Positions 1-5,466 of a DNA stretch of 7,762 bases are shown here, one piece after another. Numbering within the stretch: the first letter of the stretch is position 1; every line of letters begins with the position of its first letter. Source of the stretch: Bacillota bacterium (lineage in GTDB: Bacteria; Bacillota; Clostridia; Christensenellales; CAG-138); assembly GCA_023453725.1 (NCBI GenBank), contig JAEXTB010000133.1, forward strand, positions 1 to 7,762, in the 5' to 3' direction. The notes beneath the pieces are model-generated. The model did no database searches and had not been told where the DNA came from. It saw only the letters and a program-made list of their open reading frames with translations. The translations under genes were made by a program, and so were the position numbers.

Positions 1-126
1 GTGCTGCATGAAGGGGAAACGCCGCTGATTAAAATTGATAATATTGTCTATGTGGCGGTCCCCCACGCGATTTATACAAAAGTACCCATCCAGGGCGTTC
101 GTCTTCGTCCAAGACGTTCTGTATAA
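1..126 (+). CDS. 3' end of an unrecognised gene (partial)
   Basis: Frame 1 is open from the first base to a TAA at 124-126 and gives 41 residues ending in VPIQGVRLRPRRSV. The window begins inside or at the very start of this gene. The GTG at position 1 could be an internal Val codon, so the true start is unknown. The tail is mixed hydrophobic and strongly basic at the end (RLRPRR). I do not recognise the family. The next gene starts 17 bases downstream, and its ribosome binding site begins right at this stop codon, which suggests one transcript. Being next to a MerR-like DNA-binding gene is the only functional hint. Confidence is moderate because the segment is short. Confidence 0.5.
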   Translation: MLHEGETPLIKIDNIVYVAVPHAIYTKVPIQGVRLRPRRSV

Positions 127-143
127 AAGGAGCGTAAGCCGCA

Positions 144-353
144 ATGTCCAGACAACGTTCCATAGAAGCCATATCGGCGTCTGTATCCGTATCCATCGGT
201 GAATTGGTGCGGCTGACCAATTGCCGGTACAGCACGCTGAAATTTTACACGGAGGAAGGCATGCTGCCCTTTGAACAGGCGGAAGAAAACCTGACGCGCC
301 GCTATCACAGGGAATCAACCGTTGTGCGCATCCGCTTGATTCAGGAACTCTAA
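144..353 (+). CDS. Small MerR-like helix-turn-helix protein, cut short by an in-frame TAA
   Basis: This gene encodes 69 residues. From about residue 17 the protein reads like the N-terminal MerR DNA-binding domain: SIGELVRLTNCRYSTLKFYTEEGML (helix-turn-helix then the first wing), then the RRYHRESTVVRIRLIQEL segment. It would bind DNA; the target is unknown. AAAAGGAG at 125-132 lies 11 bases before the ATG, slightly far, but a stop at 135 rules out an earlier in-frame start. The TAA at 351-353 falls where MerR domains normally continue. The same frame stays open afterwards and encodes TQGLSIPLIKERLRTGST up to a TAA at 408-410, which matches the usual final helix of the family. The gene is therefore either a recent nonsense mutant or a truncated but usable domain. 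No effector-binding domain is present in either version. Confidence 0.62.
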   Translation: MSRQRSIEAISASVSVSIGELVRLTNCRYSTLKFYTEEGMLPFEQAEENLTRRYHRESTVVRIRLIQEL

Positions 354-431
354 ACGCAGGGATTGTCTATTCCGCTAATCAAAGAAAGGCTCCGCACCGG
401 CAGCACATAACCGCTTTGCAGCAAACCAAGT

Positions 432-471
432 CAGCCCGCTGGAATTGTACCCTGCGGGCTGTTGCATTTTC
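432..471 (+). terminator. Probable rho-independent terminator after the MerR-like gene
   Basis: CAGCCCGC (432-439) pairs perfectly with GCGGGCTG (454-461) across a 14-base loop, followed by TTGCATTTTC. The stem is strong but the T-tract is short and interrupted. It lies just after both possible stops of the MerR-like gene and before the next gene's leader. Confidence 0.55.
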
Positions 472-491
472 ATCGCCTTATCTGGTATTCT
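462..491 (+). promoter_or_regulatory. Weak candidate promoter for the prenyltransferase-like gene
   Basis: TTGCAT (462-467) and TATTCT (486-491) are separated by 18 bases. Both boxes are poor matches to sigma-A consensus. This is the best pair I see between the upstream terminator and the ATG at 563. Confidence 0.25.
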
Positions 492-562
492 TTAACAAAA
501 GCAGCGAACAAAACCCACCAATTTGGGCCGTGTCTTTCTTATGCGTTCAGGAGGAAACAACA

Positions 563-1396
563 ATGCCTGTTTTACCGCAGTATCAAAAAGATGTTGAAGC
601 GATTTTAGCTAGACGCTATGACAATGGCGCTGATTACTGGGCCACCCCTGACTCAAAGCTGTTAAAGGGAAGCCCTTTTACCACGCTTCATTGCGCCTAT
701 ATGCTCTCTGAGCTTGGCATGGACCGCTCCGAATCCGTTTTGCAAGAAACCTCTGATTTGATATTTCGCTCTTGGCGGGAGGACGGACGGTTTAAGGTTT
801 CTCCACAGGGGGGCATATACCCCTGCCACACCGTAAACGCCGCAAGGACACTCTGCCATTTGGGGTACGCTTCCGACCCACGGCTCCAGAAGACATTTGA
901 GCACCTGCTGGAAATCCAGCACAGCGACGGCGGGTGGCGGTGCAACAAGTTCAGCTTTGGCAGGGGGCCGGAAACGGAGTTTTCCAACCCCGGGCCAACA
1001 TTAATCGCGCTTGACGCGTTTCGGTTCTCTCCATTGTTAAACCAAAGCGAGGCGCTTGATCAAGCGGTTGAATTTCTGCTCTCCCACTGGACGATCCGCC
1101 AGCCGCTCGGACCCTGCCATTATGGCATCGGCACGCTGTTTTTGCAGGTAGCGTTTCCGTTTGACAGTTACAATCTGTTTTTCTATGTTTATGTGCTATC
1201 CTTCTACGACAAAGCAAAGAAGGACTGCCGGTTTTTAGAGGCCCTGCAAGTGCTCAAAGATAAGACCGTCAACGGCAATATCATAGTGGAGCGCCCCAAT
1301 CAGAAGCTGGCGAACTTGACCTTCTGCAAAAAAGGAGAGCCAAGCGAACTGGCGACCGAGCGTTACCGCGAGCTTTTGATGCGCGTGGCAAAGTAA
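563..1396 (+). CDS. Prenyltransferase/squalene-cyclase-type alpha/alpha-barrel protein
   Basis: The protein has 277 residues. The ATG at 563 is chosen because GGAGG (550-555 region) sits at normal spacing; the frame is open back to 416 but that part has no ribosome binding site and crosses a hairpin. The clearest motif is QHSDGGW (residues 119-125), a QW-type motif of the squalene cyclase/prenyltransferase repeat. Weaker copies are RSWREDGRF (69-77) and FLLSHW (171-176). HTVNAARTLCHLGY (89-102) and NPGPTLIALDAFR (142-154) fit alternating barrel helices. The length is about half that of a full squalene-hopene cyclase, and I see no DxDD catalytic motif, so it is unlikely to cyclise squalene. 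The substrate is unknown. No signal peptide or clear membrane helix is seen, so it is probably cytosolic. It appears to be a single-gene unit between two terminators. Confidence 0.78.
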   Translation: MPVLPQYQKDVEAILARRYDNGADYWATPDSKLLKGSPFTTLHCAYMLSELGMDRSESVLQETSDLIFRSWREDGRFKVSPQGGIYPCHTVNAARTLCHLGYASDPRLQKTFEHLLEIQHSDGGWRCNKFSFGRGPETEFSNPGPTLIALDAFRFSPLLNQSEALDQAVEFLLSHWTIRQPLGPCHYGIGTLFLQVAFPFDSYNLFFYVYVLSFYDKAKKDCRFLEALQVLKDKTVNGNIIVERPNQKLANLTFCKKGEPSELATERYRELLMRVAK

Positions 1397-1413
1397 GATT
1401 AGCGGCAAAAATG

Positions 1414-1449
1414 CAACAGGCACGAGCAAAAGCTCGTGCCTGTTGTTTT
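1414..1449. terminator. Bidirectional rho-independent terminator between convergent genes
   Basis: A perfect 14-bp stem, 1414-1427 with 1432-1445, closes an AAAA loop. On the plus strand TTTT follows (1446-1449). On the minus strand the stem is followed by CATTTTTGC. It sits between two gene ends that face each other (stops at 1396 and 1477), so it can stop transcription from both sides. Confidence 0.9.
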
Positions 1450-1476
1450 CGGTCAGTTGATATTGGCGTAACAACG

Positions 1477-2712
1477 TTACTTCATATACCCCAGCAAGCC
1501 CCGCTTCCAGCTTTCCGGTGAGGAATGAATGACGCGGCCCGCAAAACTTTGGCGGATTAACCGTAGGGAGTCATTTCGCCTTATTGCCATAGCGTAGTGC
1601 GCGTATTCGGGCTTCTTCAACTCGTCGTCCGTCAGGCGTATGACCTCGCGCTTGAAGGATATGGCCTCCACCGCCCGGTTAATGTCGCGGGCGAACGCTT
1701 CAAAGCCGCCGTTGAACCGATAAACGAACGTAGCTGCGGACTCCTTGGGGGATACCGCAAACTCCACCGCAGCGGTGTTTCCGTTGCTGCCCGGGGCAAT
1801 CATCCATACCATATAATCGTCCGGCGCAATGTCTTCTTCGCCCTCTGAAGCAATGGTGTCCGTCTCCAGCTCTTCGCTCTCCGGCGTTTCCGCATCCGCC
1901 GCTTCCCAATCCGCAAAGTTCTTTTTGATGCCGACACAGATCAGCTTTGGATCGCAGATGGCTTTGAGGCTTTGATAGCTTTCCGCAGAGCGACTCTCCA
2001 TGATTTTCGCTTCCAACGCTTTTACAAACGAAGGCGCAATGGATAGTAGCGCGCCGATTGGCACGGCCACGCCTTCCGGCATCAGCTTTGCGATGGCCGC
2101 CGCCTGCACGGAAGAGAGCGAACCGTCAAGTTCACGCGCGGTTTTCATGGCGTTTTCCCGCAGGGTACGGAGCTGCTTTGTCAATCCATCCGTAAACGGT
2201 TCGGTTTCGTAGCCCAGCCGCATAAACGTGTAGCTTTCCCCAGAGAGTAACCGCAGGGTGAGCGAAAAATCCCCTTGCTCCACCGCCGCTATAAAGCACA
2301 GCGGAATGCGCCGCCCGCCGTCATCAGGGGGGAGGAGAAGCACGCAGTCCCCATATAGCTCAATGCGCGCGGTTCCATTGGCGGTTTTGCCGCTTTCAGT
2401 ATAGCTGTACACGCCCTCTGCCGTAACAAGAGGGGTTCCTTGGACAAACAGCGCCTTTCGCACCTGGTTGTTGTAGGCGGCGTACAATTCGCCGAAGAAG
2501 GGTTCGCAGTCGTATCCAAGCTTCGTGATTGTAAACGCCTCCGCATACGTCCGGATGCGCAGGGCGTACTCCTCCATGCCAAACGCGGCAATGTCCACAT
2601 ACGGTATGGAAAAGACCTCAAGAGGCGTAAGCAGGGTCAACGCGTCTTCGCCAACGCAGAGCTTGACTTCGCCGCATACTACCGGGGAATTGACCTGGCC
2701 TGTGTATTCCAA
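1477..2712 (-). CDS. Protein with two PH/GRAM-like repeats and an acidic linker
   Basis: The protein has 411 residues starting at TTG (2710-2712). AAGGAGG lies on the minus strand at 2727-2721, eight bases before the TTG. The frame is open to 2778, but that stretch crosses a palindromic repeat and has no ribosome binding site. Two similar units are visible. Each is beta-rich and ends in a helix beginning LGYxxEPF: residues 65-89 and 166-189. This is the pattern of PH/GRAM-type domains and is a fold inference. A helical part (about 190-265) leads to a very acidic linker (about 270-299), then a C-terminal domain (about 300-411) with basic patches. There is no signal peptide or membrane helix. 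It is the last gene of a minus-strand row after two zinc-ribbon genes. PH-like domains often bind lipids or proteins; no specific function can be given. Confidence 0.72.
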   Translation of the reverse strand: MEYTGQVNSPVVCGEVKLCVGEDALTLLTPLEVFSIPYVDIAAFGMEEYALRIRTYAEAFTITKLGYDCEPFFGELYAAYNNQVRKALFVQGTPLVTAEGVYSYTESGKTANGTARIELYGDCVLLLPPDDGGRRIPLCFIAAVEQGDFSLTLRLLSGESYTFMRLGYETEPFTDGLTKQLRTLRENAMKTARELDGSLSSVQAAAIAKLMPEGVAVPIGALLSIAPSFVKALEAKIMESRSAESYQSLKAICDPKLICVGIKKNFADWEAADAETPESEELETDTIASEGEEDIAPDDYMVWMIAPGSNGNTAAVEFAVSPKESAATFVYRFNGGFEAFARDINRAVEAISFKREVIRLTDDELKKPEYAHYAMAIRRNDSLRLIRQSFAGRVIHSSPESWKRGLLGYMK

Positions 2713-2720
2713 AGGCGTGC

Positions 2721-2727
2721 CCTCCTT
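2721..2727 (-). promoter_or_regulatory. Ribosome binding site that fixes a TTG start
   Basis: The minus strand reads AAGGAGG, then eight bases (GCACGCCT), then TTG GAA TAC. No ATG or GTG nearby is as well placed, so translation should begin at TTG 2712. Confidence 0.8.
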
Positions 2728-2763
2728 GCTTGTTGCTGGTAAAAAACCTGCAAGCATTACGCT

Positions 2764-2804
2764 GGGGCTCTGCCCCAAACCCCGCTCAGGGCCGTAACGG
2801 CCCT
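2764..2804. repeat. GC-rich double palindrome, likely a dispersed intergenic repeat
   Basis: Two adjacent hairpins occur: GGGGC-TCT-GCCCC (2764-2776) and AGGGCCG-TAA-CGGCCCT (2788-2804), joined by AAACCCCGCTC. The first hairpin plus AAACCCCG resembles GC-rich palindromic units that recur between genes in many bacteria. I recall the pattern; I cannot count copies here. It lies in the leader of the PH-like gene, where it could slow transcription or protect or process the operon mRNA. Confidence 0.5.
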
Positions 2805-2858
2805 AAGAACCCATCCAGAAAAATTATAGAGCGCTCTCGAAACAAGATGTAAGCCCCT

Positions 2859-2880
2859 AAAAAGGCTTTATTCATAGCCT
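2859..2880 (-). terminator. Weak terminator or attenuator after the 251-residue zinc-ribbon gene
   Basis: On the minus strand AGGCT pairs with AGCCT across an 8-base loop and is followed by TTTT. The stem has only five pairs. It begins two bases after the zinc-ribbon stop codon, so it may reduce, rather than stop, transcription into the PH-like gene. Confidence 0.35.
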
Positions 2881-2882
2881 GT

Positions 2883-3638
2883 TTATAGTTTGGTCCCGCA
2901 ATCACCGCAGAATTTGGTGCCGGGCGCGTTCTCTGCCCCGCAGGAAGGGCATTTGCCTGAGGGTTTCGCGGCTGTCATGGGGCTGCCGCAGTTGTTGCAA
3001 AAGCGCACGCCCTGTGCGTTTTTCGCGCCGCATCTCGCGCAGGTGTTCAATGCAAGCGAAGCGCCGCAGTTGTTGCAGAATTTGCCGTTTCCGGCGGGCT
3101 TCCCACAGGAGGGGCAGACGGTGGTCTTGCTTTCCAGCTTGCCCTGCCAGACGGTGGCTGTTTCCGCGGCCTCATCGATATTCCGGCGCATGGCCTCCGC
3201 GCGGGCCTTGGCCACATAGACTTCCTGCCTTGGCGCACACTCCACGCAAAGGCCTTCGTCCTCGTTGTAGCAGGCATCACAAACATAGCTATGGCAGGCA
3301 TGGCAGCGGTGGAAATGCTGGCTGGCTTCATTCTGCGCGCGCGCAAACGCCTGCTCATGTTCCTTTTGCCATTCGGGGCTCATGCCTTGAAACCGCTCGG
3401 AAAGAATATCGCCTCCGCGCTCCGCGGCATATCCAATGCTGGAAAGGGCTCCTCCAAACAGGCTGCCGATAATTCCTGCGCCTGCAGCCAAGCCTCTTAA
3501 TCCCTTGCCTTTGTTGTAGGTTTCCGATTCAATAAAGCTGGACTTGTACCCGTCCTGACAGTTATCGCAATAGAACGTGAACTGGAACCCTGCATCCGTG
3601 GAATTGTCCTCATAATTGCGCGTAAAAGACTTGAGCAT
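2883..3638 (-). CDS. Multi-zinc-ribbon protein with a Gly-rich hydrophobic segment
   Basis: The protein has 251 residues. AGGAGG lies eight bases before the ATG, inside the 15-base gap after the previous gene, so translation is probably coupled. In order: an N-terminal CxxC (C24/C27) with no obvious partner pair; a Gly/Ala-rich hydrophobic stretch (about 46-71); a charged helix (about 86-108); a Cys cluster C112xxC115, C120xxC123, C131xxC134 with nearby His residues (H110, H113, H116), a plausible two-metal module; a helix (about 138-170); and three C-terminal zinc ribbons, C175/178+C188/191, C200/203+C214/217 and C230/233+C244/247. Zinc ribbons bind proteins or nucleic acids, and no catalytic motif is seen. 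The hydrophobic patch is too small and glycine-rich to be a certain membrane helix. It is likely an adaptor or scaffold. The family is recognised only as zinc-ribbon domain-containing. Confidence 0.8.
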   Translation of the reverse strand: MLKSFTRNYEDNSTDAGFQFTFYCDNCQDGYKSSFIESETYNKGKGLRGLAAGAGIIGSLFGGALSSIGYAAERGGDILSERFQGMSPEWQKEHEQAFARAQNEASQHFHRCHACHSYVCDACYNEDEGLCVECAPRQEVYVAKARAEAMRRNIDEAAETATVWQGKLESKTTVCPSCGKPAGNGKFCNNCGASLALNTCARCGAKNAQGVRFCNNCGSPMTAAKPSGKCPSCGAENAPGTKFCGDCGTKL

Positions 3639-3653
3639 GGAACCTTCCTCCTG

Positions 3654-3983
3654 TTATTTTTTCAGCTTTTTGCCACAAGCAGTACATTTGGTGTTTTCAA
3701 AGAATTGCAGCTCTCCACAGCGAGGGTTCTGGCAGCGGATCATCAAGAAAGCTGCGCACTGCTCGCACTTATCGTCCACGAATGTCTGCCTTTGGCAGGT
3801 GGGGCAGCTTACATACAATGGGCGGCCACACCCGGCACAAACTGCCGATCCTTTTTCAACAGGACGCAGGCAGGTGGGGCAGAGATACCCGAAGGGGCTG
3901 CGGCTTGCACACTTCGGACAAAAGCGCGAATCCCGCTCAATAAAGGTACCACAATGGACACAGGGCTGTTTGTATGTCGCCAT
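3654..3983 (-). CDS. Small protein made entirely of zinc knuckles (double zinc ribbon type)
   Basis: The protein has 109 residues and 16 cysteines in eight pairs: C8/C11, C22/C25, C35/C38, C49/C52, C60/C63, C73/C76, C84/C89 and C100/C103. These make four consecutive zinc ribbons. All pairs are CxxC except the seventh, which is widened to CQNPRC. Knuckle spacing resembles bacterial double zinc ribbon proteins. There is no room for an enzyme domain, so a structural or binding role is likely. GTGAGGA sits about seven bases before the ATG. It is the first gene of the minus-strand row, and its stop is 15 bases before the next ATG. The C-terminus is basic (KKLKK). The partner may be the next gene's product, which has the same kind of ribbons; that is inference. 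Confidence 0.82.
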   Translation of the reverse strand: MATYKQPCVHCGTFIERDSRFCPKCASRSPFGYLCPTCLRPVEKGSAVCAGCGRPLYVSCPTCQRQTFVDDKCEQCAAFLMIRCQNPRCGELQFFENTKCTACGKKLKK

Positions 3984-3997
3984 CTGTCATTCCTCAC

Positions 3998-4344
3998 ATA
4001 TTCATGCTGTTTTTTGCCCGGATTGATAGGAATAAATCAATCATATTTTATATGATATTTCACGCATTGTATATCCTTTATCCTGATGAGTCCGTTTGGT
4101 GGTTTTGGCTTTTTAAAGTTATACCTATGAGTGTAAAAGTTACGTATCCCACTACACGATATCTATCGGTATAGAATCCGCTCATCTTAAGACCATGCGC
4201 AAAAAAGGGTCATGCTGATCGGTTATAGCATCGGGGGAACAAATTTGATTTGCAATGCTATAGCACCCATAGCGAAAAATCCGAAATACATTTCTCCCTT
4301 AGACCTTACTTGCTTATGGTAAAATAAAACTACGGAGTAATACC
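3998..4344. other. Divergent intergenic region with dyads and weak promoter boxes
   Basis: No credible gene is seen here. It separates the minus-strand zinc-ribbon row from the plus-strand NTF2-like gene. Three inverted repeats stand out: GATTGAT/ATCAATC (4021-4027, 4036-4042), TCATAT-TTT-ATATGA (4041-4055), and TATAGCAT/ATGCTATA (4224-4231, 4255-4262). The first two lie close to the start of the zinc-ribbon row and could be operators. A minus-strand TACAAT with an upstream CGGACT at 17 bases is a weak promoter for that row. A plus-strand TAAAAT at 4320-4325 is a candidate -10 for the NTF2-like gene, with no convincing -35. Confidence 0.4.
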
Positions 4345-4357
4345 GGGAGGTGCACAA

Positions 4358-4711
4358 GTGAGGCCAAAGGATGTTCTACAACGATTTGTTGATGCGTTCA
4401 ATCAATCTGATGTCGAAACCCTCTCGTCGCTTTATGCGGAAGACGCAGTGAACCATCAGGTTGCAAACATGCCGGTACAGGGACGCGACAACATCAAAAA
4501 AATGTTTGAACAGGAATTTGCACAGGCAAACATGGTTTGTATTGTGGAAAATATGTTTGAGGATGGTCAATGGGCCATCATGGAATGGCAAGACCCATCG
4601 GGTCTGCGTGGTTGCGGTTTTTTCCATGTTGTAAATGATAAAATTGTTTTCCAACGCGGGTATTGGGACAAACTTTCTTTCCTCCGGCAGCACGGTTTGC
4701 CGATTAAATAA
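4358..4711 (+). CDS. NTF2/SnoaL-like small protein
   Basis: The protein has 117 residues and starts at GTG; GGGAGG (4345-4350) lies seven bases upstream. The N-terminus has the NTF2/SnoaL pattern: an amphipathic helix (VLQRFVDAFNQSDVETLSSLY), then AEDAVNH and QGRDNIKKMF, followed by beta strands (QWAIMEWQD, GCGFFHVVNDKIVFQRGYWD). The length is normal for a one-domain member. The fold forms a cone-shaped pocket used by isomerases, cyclases and many binding proteins, so the fold does not define a substrate. WDKLSFLRQHGLP near the end is common in the nuclear transport factor 2 family proteins of Firmicutes. It is cytosolic, with no signal peptide. A membrane-protein gene follows 20 bases after the stop, most likely on the same transcript. 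Confidence 0.85.
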   Translation: MRPKDVLQRFVDAFNQSDVETLSSLYAEDAVNHQVANMPVQGRDNIKKMFEQEFAQANMVCIVENMFEDGQWAIMEWQDPSGLRGCGFFHVVNDKIVFQRGYWDKLSFLRQHGLPIK

Positions 4712-4731
4712 TATCCAGGCATGAGGTGACT

Positions 4732-5103
4732 ATGTTGGCGAAGAACAATAAGCCGATGTTTTTTCTGCTGCTTATCCCGTTCTACCTGTTATTGCTTGTA
4801 CTGCTCATTGGCCTGACGATGGGGAGCATTGAATGGCTGCGGTTTTTCGGCCTGAGTGTACTGATACTTTCCGCTGCATGGAGCTTAAGCCGAAAGGGTG
4901 GCCTATGGATCAACGCTTTGGGGCTTTTGATCTTTGCGGTTTTGGGCGGGGCGCTCATCTACACTACATTGGAGCAGCCCGAGCGTCTGGGGCCGTGGAC
5001 AATCAACGTCTACTTTGGCGCGCTTTTGATTCTTCTGGGGCTGGTCGCATTTGTATATGATGTCATCAAACACAAAAATAGGCTTGGAAAGGCGCAAGAC
5101 TAG
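4732..5103 (+). CDS. Four-helix membrane protein of unknown function
   Basis: The protein has 123 residues. ATG 4732 is preferred because GAGG (4723-4726) lies five bases before it; the GTG at 4726 overlaps that site. Four hydrophobic helices are visible: about residues 9-30, 33-53, 57-78 and 89-109. They are joined by short charged turns (SRKGG, EQPERLG), and the basic tail KHKNRLGKAQD is probably cytoplasmic. There are no conserved catalytic residues in the helices and no known motif. It probably sits in the cytoplasmic membrane and may be co-expressed with the NTF2-like gene just upstream. I do not recognise the family. Confidence 0.75.
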   Translation: MLAKNNKPMFFLLLIPFYLLLLVLLIGLTMGSIEWLRFFGLSVLILSAAWSLSRKGGLWINALGLLIFAVLGGALIYTTLEQPERLGPWTINVYFGALLILLGLVAFVYDVIKHKNRLGKAQD

Positions 5104-5131
5104 CAGCTGGTTTTGCCGCCTTTCTTTTTTT
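5090..5131 (+). terminator. Rho-independent terminator of the NTF2-like/membrane-protein pair
   Basis: AGGCGCAA (5090-5097) pairs with TTGCCGCCT (5113-5121) with one bulged base, followed by TTCTTTTTTT. The stem overlaps the last codons and stop of the membrane-protein gene. Confidence 0.75.
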
Positions 5132-5310
5132 CCTAACCAAAACAAACGGAATGATCGCAGACTATTACTTTCCGGTTGTACTTAAAGCACGGCTCATTCT
5201 CACTCTACTGTCCTGCCGCTACAGGCGTCATCTATGCGTCTTTGAAGCTGTTTCGTGTAGTAGCTAATCAGAAGCCTCTTGATTTTTTTTATTATTACCC
5301 TTCAAAACAC
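5132..5310. other. Gene-free stretch before the small RNA locus
   Basis: No convincing gene is seen; the only open frame starts at a TTG (5176) without a ribosome binding site and is of low quality. Base composition turns AT-rich from about 5260. A weak hairpin, AATC-AGA / TCT-T-GATT (5266-5284), runs into T8 (5283-5290) and may be a second, backup terminator on the plus strand. Confidence 0.4.
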
Positions 5311-5339
5311 TTGACTTTTTTATATTCATTAGATAAAGT
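5311..5339 (+). promoter_or_regulatory. Upstream candidate promoter of the small RNA
   Basis: TTGACT (5311-5316), a 17-base spacer, then TAAAGT (5334-5339). The -35 is good and the -10 fair. The same CTTGACTTTT occurs exactly 50 bases later in the stronger promoter. Confidence 0.4.
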
Positions 5340-5360
5340 AAATTTAGAGAAGTTGTAACC

Positions 5361-5389
5361 TTGACTTTTCGTATATCATATGTTAATAT
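5361..5389 (+). promoter_or_regulatory. Strong sigma-A-like promoter of the small RNA
   Basis: TTGACT (5361-5366), exactly 17 bases, TAATAT (5384-5389). Transcription would start at about 5394-5397, right at the first base pairs of the RNA's closing stem. No open reading frame follows, which supports an RNA product. Confidence 0.75.
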
Positions 5390-5392
5390 GGT

Positions 5393-5466
5393 GCGCTCTG
5401 TCTTTTCCGAAGCCCTACGTTCCTACGCAGGGTACTCTAGTAGGGAAAACGGGGCGCTCTTATTTT
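5393..5466 (+). ncRNA. Structured, pseudoknot-capable RNA beside a DUF3800 gene
   Basis: The transcript is about 70 nt, driven by the promoter at 5361-5389. Stem P1: GCGCUCUG (5393-5400) with CGGGGCGC (5450-5457), two G-U-rich steps. P2: UUUUCC (5403-5408) with GGAAAA (5444-5449). P3: CCCUACG (5413-5419) with CGCAGGG (5426-5432), one A-C mismatch, loop UUCCUA. That whole loop can pair with UAGGGA (5441-5446), giving a pseudoknot that would melt half of P2. UCUUAUUUU after P1 acts as a terminator tail and overlaps the 3' end of the convergent DUF3800 gene (stop at 5460-5462). Structured RNAs called DUF3800 motifs have been described next to DUF3800 genes; I cannot assign this one to a class. 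Its function is unknown. Confidence 0.65.

Noticed and set aside
416..562. 49-residue N-terminal extension of the prenyltransferase-like protein
   Set aside because: No ribosome binding site at 416, it crosses a terminator-like hairpin, and ATG 563 has a strong site.
2824..2838. Minus-strand TATAAT next to the palindrome AGAGCGCTCT as a promoter of the PH-like gene
   Set aside because: No acceptable -35 at 16-18 bases; possible but unsupported.
3014..3472. 152-residue plus-strand open frame
   Set aside because: Shadow of the zinc-ribbon gene; it is Arg/Cys-rich because it reads opposite CxxC codons.
4083..4092. CTGATGAGTC, identical to the hammerhead ribozyme core start
   Set aside because: No GAAAC partner, no proper stem II and no cleavage site at the right distance on this strand.
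4224..4262. TATAGCAT/ATGCTATA inverted repeat as a terminator
   Set aside because: The loop is 23 bases and no T-tract follows on either strand; it is kept only as a possible dyad.
5176..5358. 60-residue open frame before the small RNA
   Set aside because: TTG start without a ribosome binding site, runs across a hairpin and two promoter-like boxes, and has no recognisable features.
5393..5462. Reading the structured RNA as a 3' UTR of DUF3800 on the minus strand
   Set aside because: The promoter and the U-tract both fit the plus strand; on the minus strand the stem is followed by ACCATATTAA, not a U-run.
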